Assembly: GCA_017434555.1 (NCBI GenBank)
Contig: JAFRFB010000013.1
Span: 62,001-126,000 of the forward strand
From: Methanobrevibacter sp.
Lineage (GTDB): Archaea > Methanobacteriota > Methanobacteria > Methanobacteriales > Methanobacteriaceae
Direction of reading: 5' to 3'
Length of the DNA: 64,000 bases
The notes beneath the pieces are model-generated. The model was not told where the DNA came from, made no database searches, and saw only the letters and a list, made by a program, of their open reading frames with translations. The stretch's first letter is position 1. The number at the start of each line of letters is the position of its first letter. A program made the position numbers and the translations under genes. This document shows positions 59,106 through 64,000 of this stretch, piece by piece.

Positions 59106-59882
59106 ATGTCTTACATACATGATAGTCTTAGAAAAATAACTATTTTTGAAGTGTTAATAGTTTTACTTGCTTTAATAGGAGGTGTTTTACTTTTTGACAT
59201 ATTAGGCTATCCTGTTAGTAAAGATTGGGTATATGTTGGACTTATATTATATTTTATATATAGGTTAAGGTTTTTTGGTGATGAATTTAAACAGGATTTG
59301 AATAATATTTTTTCAAAAATGTCATTTAAATCTATTCTTATAATAGTTCTTGTTAATGTTTTCTTTTCTTATGGGATGTTATACTTATCAATATTTGCAC
59401 TGGACGCTATTCCGGGCTTTAAACAATTTATTTACACTCCTATATTTTCAATTGTAGGAGTTAATTCTCTTGCAGGTGCCGGAGCTATAATTTCAACAGT
59501 AATTATTTCACCTATATGTGAGGAGCTGACGTTTAGGGGTGTGTTTTTAAACAGGCTTAAATTTCTTGTTCCAACATCATTTGCAATTGTAATTACTTCA
59601 ATATTGTTTGGAGCGCTTCACGGTTACGGTAGCGTTATTTCCGCTTTTGTATTTGGTGTCTGCATGTGTATAATTTATCTTAAAACCAAAAATATTTTAA
59701 CCTGCATTTTCGCACATTTCTTAAATAACCTGCTGGCGGAAATTTTAGTCCATATTGATACTGGAAATTTAATTTTTACAAATGACATTTTCATAGTCTT
59801 GTTTTCTATTTTAGCTATTGTTTCACTTTATTTAATAATTATATCAATACGTCAGGAATGGAAATATATCAATAAAAGGTAG
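59106..59882 (+). CDS. CPBP-family intramembrane protease
   Basis: A 258-residue membrane protein. CEELTFRGVFLNRL gives the EExxxR motif, FGALHGYG the first His, and FAHFLNNLLAE the HxxxN/D motif. These are the marks of CAAX-processing/bacteriocin-processing enzymes. The start at 59106 (MSYIHDS) is near a TATA box, with no ribosome site, and probably leaderless. Confidence 0.85.
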   Translation: MSYIHDSLRKITIFEVLIVLLALIGGVLLFDILGYPVSKDWVYVGLILYFIYRLRFFGDEFKQDLNNIFSKMSFKSILIIVLVNVFFSYGMLYLSIFALDAIPGFKQFIYTPIFSIVGVNSLAGAGAIISTVIISPICEELTFRGVFLNRLKFLVPTSFAIVITSILFGALHGYGSVISAFVFGVCMCIIYLKTKNILTCIFAHFLNNLLAEILVHIDTGNLIFTNDIFIVLFSILAIVSLYLIIISIRQEWKYINKR

Positions 59883-59888
59883 ATATTC

Positions 59889-60290
59889 ATGAATTTAAAA
59901 AGAATAGGGATTTTATTAATATTTGTCGGGATTTTCTTATCTGTATTTTTCATTGGTGATAAGACATATTTTGTCCCTGCATTAACAATTACGGTTTTAG
60001 GATTTTTTATAACTTTGGTAGGTTTTATAGAAGATGTTAAAAGAAGAAAAGATATTAACGATCAGCTTGATAAGGATATTGTAACTATTATACAGCCGTT
60101 AATTACAAAGTATTCAAATTTGAATAGGGAGTATAAATCATCTTTGTCCGAAGAGGACTATGCTCAAAAAAGGCTGGAAATGAATAAGAGTTTGGAATCT
60201 GAATTAAAGGAAAATCTACCTTATCTCGAATCCCGTGAGATTAAAAAGATAGTCATTGACTTTAATCGTGAACAGGATAAGATTAATTAA
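59889..60290 (+). CDS. Small membrane protein with coiled tail
   Basis: A 133-residue protein with two membrane segments (IGILLIFVGIFLSVFFIG, FVPALTITVLGFFITLVGF) and a charged C-terminal coil (KRLEMNKSLESELKENLP). It follows the CPBP gene by six bases. Function unknown. Confidence 0.65.
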   Translation: MNLKRIGILLIFVGIFLSVFFIGDKTYFVPALTITVLGFFITLVGFIEDVKRRKDINDQLDKDIVTIIQPLITKYSNLNREYKSSLSEEDYAQKRLEMNKSLESELKENLPYLESREIKKIVIDFNREQDKIN

Positions 60291-60321
60291 TCCTTTCTTT
60301 ATTTTTTGAGTTATTTTATAA

Positions 60322-60357
60322 TGTACAAAAATGTACTACAAGGTTTTAAATAGTACA
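60322..60357 (+). promoter_or_regulatory. trp promoter with TGTACA-type boxes
   Basis: TGTACA at 60322 and TGTACT at 60332, then TTTTAAATA (TATA-like, 60344-60352) and AGTACA at 60352. TrpY of Methanothermobacter binds TRP boxes with TGTACA. The spacing around the TATA box fits repression of trpE by tryptophan. Confidence 0.6.
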
Positions 60358-60398
60358 TTAATCTAATAATTATATACAAAAGAGATTATTGTGATAAA

Positions 60399-61895
60399 AT
60401 GTTTTCCCCAAGTTTAAAAGACATAAAAGAAATTGCTGAAAATGATGAATATAAAAGAATACCTGTAGCTTATGAGTTATTTTCGGATATAGCTACACCT
60501 ATAGAGGTATTGAGAATTTTAAAAGGAATAAGTAAACACTGTTACATGCTTGAAAGTATTGAGGATTCTGAAAATTGGGGAAGATACAGTTTTTTAGGTT
60601 TCAATCCTTTATTGGAAGTTACCTGTCAGGACGGAGTTGTCCAAATCAAAGGTGATTGCAATTTTACAAAATTAACTGAGGATGTCGTTACAGTCAATAC
60701 GGATAATCCCAGTGAAATAATCAGAAATCTGATAAAGAAGAATAAATCTCCAAAATTGGATAATTTACCACCATTTACAGGAGGGTTTGTAGGTTATTTT
60801 GCTTATGATTACATTAAATATGCTGAAAGCTCCCTAAATTTGGATGCTGAAAACCAGGATCACTTTAAAGACATTGACATAATGCTTTTTGATAAGGTAA
60901 TCGCATTCGACAATTTTCGCCAGAAAATCATTATTATCGTAAACATGAAAACGGATGATATTGAAAATAACTACAAAAATGCATGTAAAGAGTTAAAAGA
61001 GATAGCTGATTTAATAATTAATGGTAAAAAATCAAAAATCACGCCGTTAAAATTAAAATCTGATTTTAAACCAGCATTTTCCCGTGAAGAATACGGCGAA
61101 ATGGTTGTCAAGGCCAAAGAGTATATTCGTAATGGTGACATATTTCAGGTTGTTTTGTCCAATAGGATTGAAGCTGAAATCGAAGGAAGCCTCTTTGATA
61201 CATATAGGGTTTTAAGAACAACCAATCCTTCCCCTTATATGTTTTATTTTTCAAGCAATGACATTGAAATTGCAGGAGCCTCTCCTGAAACTCTTGTAAA
61301 GGTAAACGATAAAAAGTTATACACTTTTCCTCTTGCAGGAACAAGGCCTCGTGGAAAAACTGAAAAAGAGGATTTGGAATTGGAAAAGGATTTGTTGGCT
61401 GATGAAAAGGAGTTGGCTGAACATAACATGCTTGTTGATTTGGGACGAAATGACATTGGAAGAATTGCTGAGCTAGGTTCTGTCTCAGTTGATAAATATT
61501 TGTCAATTGAAAGGTTTTCCCATGTGATGCATATTGGATCTACCGTAAGCGGAATTCTTAGAAGCGACTTGGATTCTTTGGTTGCTCTTGATTCAATTTT
61601 ACCTGCAGGAACCCTATCCGGAGCTCCAAAAATCAGAGCCTGTGAGATTATTAATGAACTTGAAAACAATAAAAGAGGTATTTATGGCGGAGCCATTGGC
61701 TATATTGATTTGAGTGGAAATTTGGATACCTGCATTTCAATCAGAATAGCTTTTGCACGTAACAACAAGGTATTTATCCGTTCAGGTGCAGGAATAGTTG
61801 CCGATAGTGTTCCGGATAAGGAATTTGATGAATGCATGAATAAGGCCGCAGCAGTCATTAATGCATTAGAAATTGCAGATGGGGGATTGGAATGA
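60399..61895 (+). CDS. trpE: Anthranilate synthase component I
   Basis: A 498-residue chorismate-using enzyme. The C-terminal catalytic part shows FQVVLSNRIE, PYMFYFSSNDIEIAGASPE, FPLAGTRPRGKTEKED, LVDLGRNDIGRI and LPAGTLSGAPKIRA. An N-terminal LESIEDSENWGRYSFLGFNP is the Trp feedback-site region. It makes anthranilate with TrpG, and heads the trp operon. Confidence 0.96.
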   Translation: MFSPSLKDIKEIAENDEYKRIPVAYELFSDIATPIEVLRILKGISKHCYMLESIEDSENWGRYSFLGFNPLLEVTCQDGVVQIKGDCNFTKLTEDVVTVNTDNPSEIIRNLIKKNKSPKLDNLPPFTGGFVGYFAYDYIKYAESSLNLDAENQDHFKDIDIMLFDKVIAFDNFRQKIIIIVNMKTDDIENNYKNACKELKEIADLIINGKKSKITPLKLKSDFKPAFSREEYGEMVVKAKEYIRNGDIFQVVLSNRIEAEIEGSLFDTYRVLRTTNPSPYMFYFSSNDIEIAGASPETLVKVNDKKLYTFPLAGTRPRGKTEKEDLELEKDLLADEKELAEHNMLVDLGRNDIGRIAELGSVSVDKYLSIERFSHVMHIGSTVSGILRSDLDSLVALDSILPAGTLSGAPKIRACEIINELENNKRGIYGGAIGYIDLSGNLDTCISIRIAFARNNKVFIRSGAGIVADSVPDKEFDECMNKAAAVINALEIADGGLE

Positions 61896-62461
61896 TTCTT
61901 TTAATAGATAACTATGACAGTTTTGCATATAATTTATATCAGTTGATTGGTGAGATAAATCCGGATATTGAGGTTTTTAGAAATGATAAGATTACTTTGG
62001 ATGAAATCAAATCCCTGAATCCCCAGGCCATTGTTTTATCTCCGGGTCCGGGAAAACCTGAAAATGCGGGAATTTGCATTGACGTTGTCCGTGAATTTGT
62101 AGGAAAAATTCCAATTTTAGGAGTATGTTTGGGCCATCAATCAATTTGCGTTGCCTTTGGAGGCGTTGTATCTCATGCAAATAGATTAATGCACGGCAAA
62201 TCATCTATAATTGAGGTTTCAGACAATCAGCTCTTTAAAGGCCTGGATTCTAAAATTACTGTAGGCCGTTATCATTCTTTAAGTCTCGTCGAGTCAACAT
62301 TGCCTGATGAACTGGAGGTTATTTCAAAGGCATGTGATGATAATGAGATAATGGCCGTTAAACATAAAAAATATGATGTTTATGGATTACAATTCCATCC
62401 GGAATCAATTTTAACACCAGATGGTTTAACAATTATCAAGAATTTTTGTGAGGGTATTTAA
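61892..62461 (+). CDS. trpG: Anthranilate synthase glutamine amidotransferase
   Basis: A 189-residue class I amidotransferase: the nucleophile motif PILGVCLGHQSI (Cys near residue 80) and the His-Glu pair GLQFHPESIL. It supplies ammonia to TrpE. It overlaps trpE by four bases, which suggests coupled translation in equal amounts. Confidence 0.95.
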   Translation: MILLIDNYDSFAYNLYQLIGEINPDIEVFRNDKITLDEIKSLNPQAIVLSPGPGKPENAGICIDVVREFVGKIPILGVCLGHQSICVAFGGVVSHANRLMHGKSSIIEVSDNQLFKGLDSKITVGRYHSLSLVESTLPDELEVISKACDDNEIMAVKHKKYDVYGLQFHPESILTPDGLTIIKNFCEGI

Positions 62462-63469
62462 ATGATTAGGGAAGCTATTTTGAAAGTTTCAAGAAAGGAA
62501 GACTTAACATATGATGAGGCATATCAGACAATGGATGAAATAATGAGCGGTGAAGCAAGTGAAGTTCAGATGAGTTCCTATTTGACTGCAATGTCTATGA
62601 AAGGTGAAACAATTGATGAAATCACCGCTTCTGCTGAAGCCATGAGAAATCACTGTGTAAGATTATTAAATGATGTGGAAGCTCTGGAAATCGTTGGAAC
62701 CGGCGGTGACGGATCAAATACATTCAATATTTCAACCACTTCTTCAATTGTCATTTCAGCTGCAGGCGTACCTGTTGCAAAACATGGAAACAGGTCTGCA
62801 TCAAGCAAATGTGGGGCTGCAGATGTATTGGAGGAACTTGGCGTCAATATACAGATTGAACCTGAAAAAAGCCTTAGGTGCTTAAAGGAAAATAATATCT
62901 GCTTTTTGTTTGCTCAAAATTATCATATTGCAATGAAATATGTTGCCAGCGTCAGAAAAGAGCTTGCAATAAGAACCATATTTAATATTTTAGGCCCTTT
63001 AACCAATCCTGCCGGTGCAACAATGCAGGTTCTGGGGGTTTATGATAAAGAATTAGTAGAACCTTTGGCAAAAGTATTAAATAATCTCGGTGTTAAATCA
63101 GCATTGTCCGTTTATGGTGAGGATGGAATGGACGAAATATCTGCAAGTGATAAAACATTCGTCTGTGAAATTAGGGATGGAAAAACCAAATCCTATGAAA
63201 TTGATCCAAGCGATTTCGGTTTTGAAAAATGCTTGAAAGAAGATTTGGTTGGAGGCGATCCAAAAGAAAATGCTCAAATTACGCTTGATATTCTTAAAGG
63301 TCAGAAAGGACCAAAAAGAAACGCTGTTGTTTTAAATTCTGCTGCAGGATTATTTGTTGCAGGTGCCGTTGAATCATTTAATGATGGTGTTAAACTGGCT
63401 GAGGAAATAATAGATTCAGGTAAGGCTCTAAAACAGCTTGAAAAATTTATTGAATTTACAAACAGTTGA
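62462..63469 (+). CDS. trpD: Anthranilate phosphoribosyltransferase
   Basis: A 335-residue protein with VGTGGDGSNTFNIST near residue 78, KHGNRSASSKCGAADVLEELG and RTIFNILGPLTNPAG, the PRPP and anthranilate-binding regions of TrpD. It adds the phosphoribosyl group to anthranilate. Its ATG follows the trpG stop directly. Confidence 0.95.
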   Translation: MIREAILKVSRKEDLTYDEAYQTMDEIMSGEASEVQMSSYLTAMSMKGETIDEITASAEAMRNHCVRLLNDVEALEIVGTGGDGSNTFNISTTSSIVISAAGVPVAKHGNRSASSKCGAADVLEELGVNIQIEPEKSLRCLKENNICFLFAQNYHIAMKYVASVRKELAIRTIFNILGPLTNPAGATMQVLGVYDKELVEPLAKVLNNLGVKSALSVYGEDGMDEISASDKTFVCEIRDGKTKSYEIDPSDFGFEKCLKEDLVGGDPKENAQITLDILKGQKGPKRNAVVLNSAAGLFVAGAVESFNDGVKLAEEIIDSGKALKQLEKFIEFTNS

Positions 63470-63474
63470 TTTTT

Positions 63475-64000
63475 ATGTTAGATGAAATAGTTGAAAGAAC
63501 GAAAGAAAGAATTGATTTGGAAAAATCAATCATTCCTCTTGATGATTTGAAAAGAGAAATATCCTATTTGGAATTTGATGATGAATTTGCCTTTAAAAAA
63601 GCCCTTCAGGATGAGGATATTTCTATTATTGCAGAGGTAAAAAAAGCTTCTCCTTCAAAAGGCTTAATCAGTGAGGATTTTGATTACCTCCAGATTGCAA
63701 AAGACTATGAGGAAGCTGGTGCATCAGCAATATCTGTTTTAACCGAACCTTACTTTTTTAAGGGTGATGACGATTATCTAAAAGAAATAGCTAAAAACGT
63801 TTCCGTACCTATTTTAAGAAAGGATTTTGTAGTTGATGAATACATGATTTATCAGGCCAAATATCTGGGCGCATCAGCAGTTCTCTTAATTGTTGCAATA
63901 TTGGATATTGTGGATTTAAAGAAATATCTGGATCTGGCTCATTCTTTAGGTTTGTCTGCAATCGTTGAAGTTCATGATTCGACAGAAATAATGAAGGCAT
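63475..64000 (+). CDS. trpC: Indole-3-glycerol phosphate synthase (partial)
   Basis: The first 175 residues are visible before the window ends. IIAEVKKASPSKGLI, SVLTEPYFFKG and VPILRKDFVVDEYMI are the conserved first half of the TrpC barrel, with the catalytic Glu and Lys residues. The start follows trpD by a few bases. Confidence 0.95.
   Translation, partial: MLDEIVERTKERIDLEKSIIPLDDLKREISYLEFDDEFAFKKALQDEDISIIAEVKKASPSKGLISEDFDYLQIAKDYEEAGASAISVLTEPYFFKGDDDYLKEIAKNVSVPILRKDFVVDEYMIYQAKYLGASAVLLIVAILDIVDLKKYLDLAHSLGLSAIVEVHDSTEIMKA

Overview
The window is very AT-rich. Its genes use archaeal signals: GGTGAT/GGAGG ribosome sites, TATA boxes 25-35 bases before starts, and some apparently leaderless genes. 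The chromosomal genes (TruD beside a tRNA-Arg, the small subunit of an AcnX-type phosphomevalonate dehydratase, DUF4013 membrane proteins, a trp operon behind TGTACA boxes) and the pseudomurein-type peptidases of the virus point to a Methanobacteriales archaeon, most likely Methanobrevibacter. That assignment is inference.

Positions 1 to about 47,500 are a tailed-virus provirus read almost wholly on the minus strand. Its left end lies outside the window and its right end is the integrase (46297-47400). Read from the integrase inward, it has a long regulatory region; a run of small early genes; a recombination/replication block (annealing-type protein, AAA+ replicative helicase, repeat-rich probable origin, ERCC4 nuclease); a restriction-modification island with a winged-helix gene; a dense operon of kinase, TFB-like zinc ribbon, membrane proteins, ParB-like protein and three radical SAM proteins, ending in the terminase; then portal, head, connector, contractile tail (sheath, tube, tape measure, baseplate), tail fibres and a lysin. 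Sheath, gp25-like and gpJ-like genes mean the particle should have a contractile tail.

Three translational tricks appear readable in the structural genes. An ACT CCC TAA end on the capsid gene would allow a +1 shift into a 178-residue pair of Ig/PEGA-like domains. A -1 shift in the tail chaperone gene would add 58 residues before the tape measure gene. A scaffold appears to be nested in the capsid protease gene behind its own ribosome site. The most unusual gene set is the ParB-like/three radical SAM/nucleotide-kinase cassette beside the terminase, which could be a DNA base-modification system.

From about 47,595 to the end is chromosome: a pilin-like membrane protein, tRNA-Arg(GCG), truD, an isoprenoid-pathway subunit, an amidohydrolase, a ferredoxin-nitroreductase, a copper ATPase, membrane proteins, purB, an HTH/DUF4013 pair, a CPBP protease, and trpEGDC with trpC cut by the window end.
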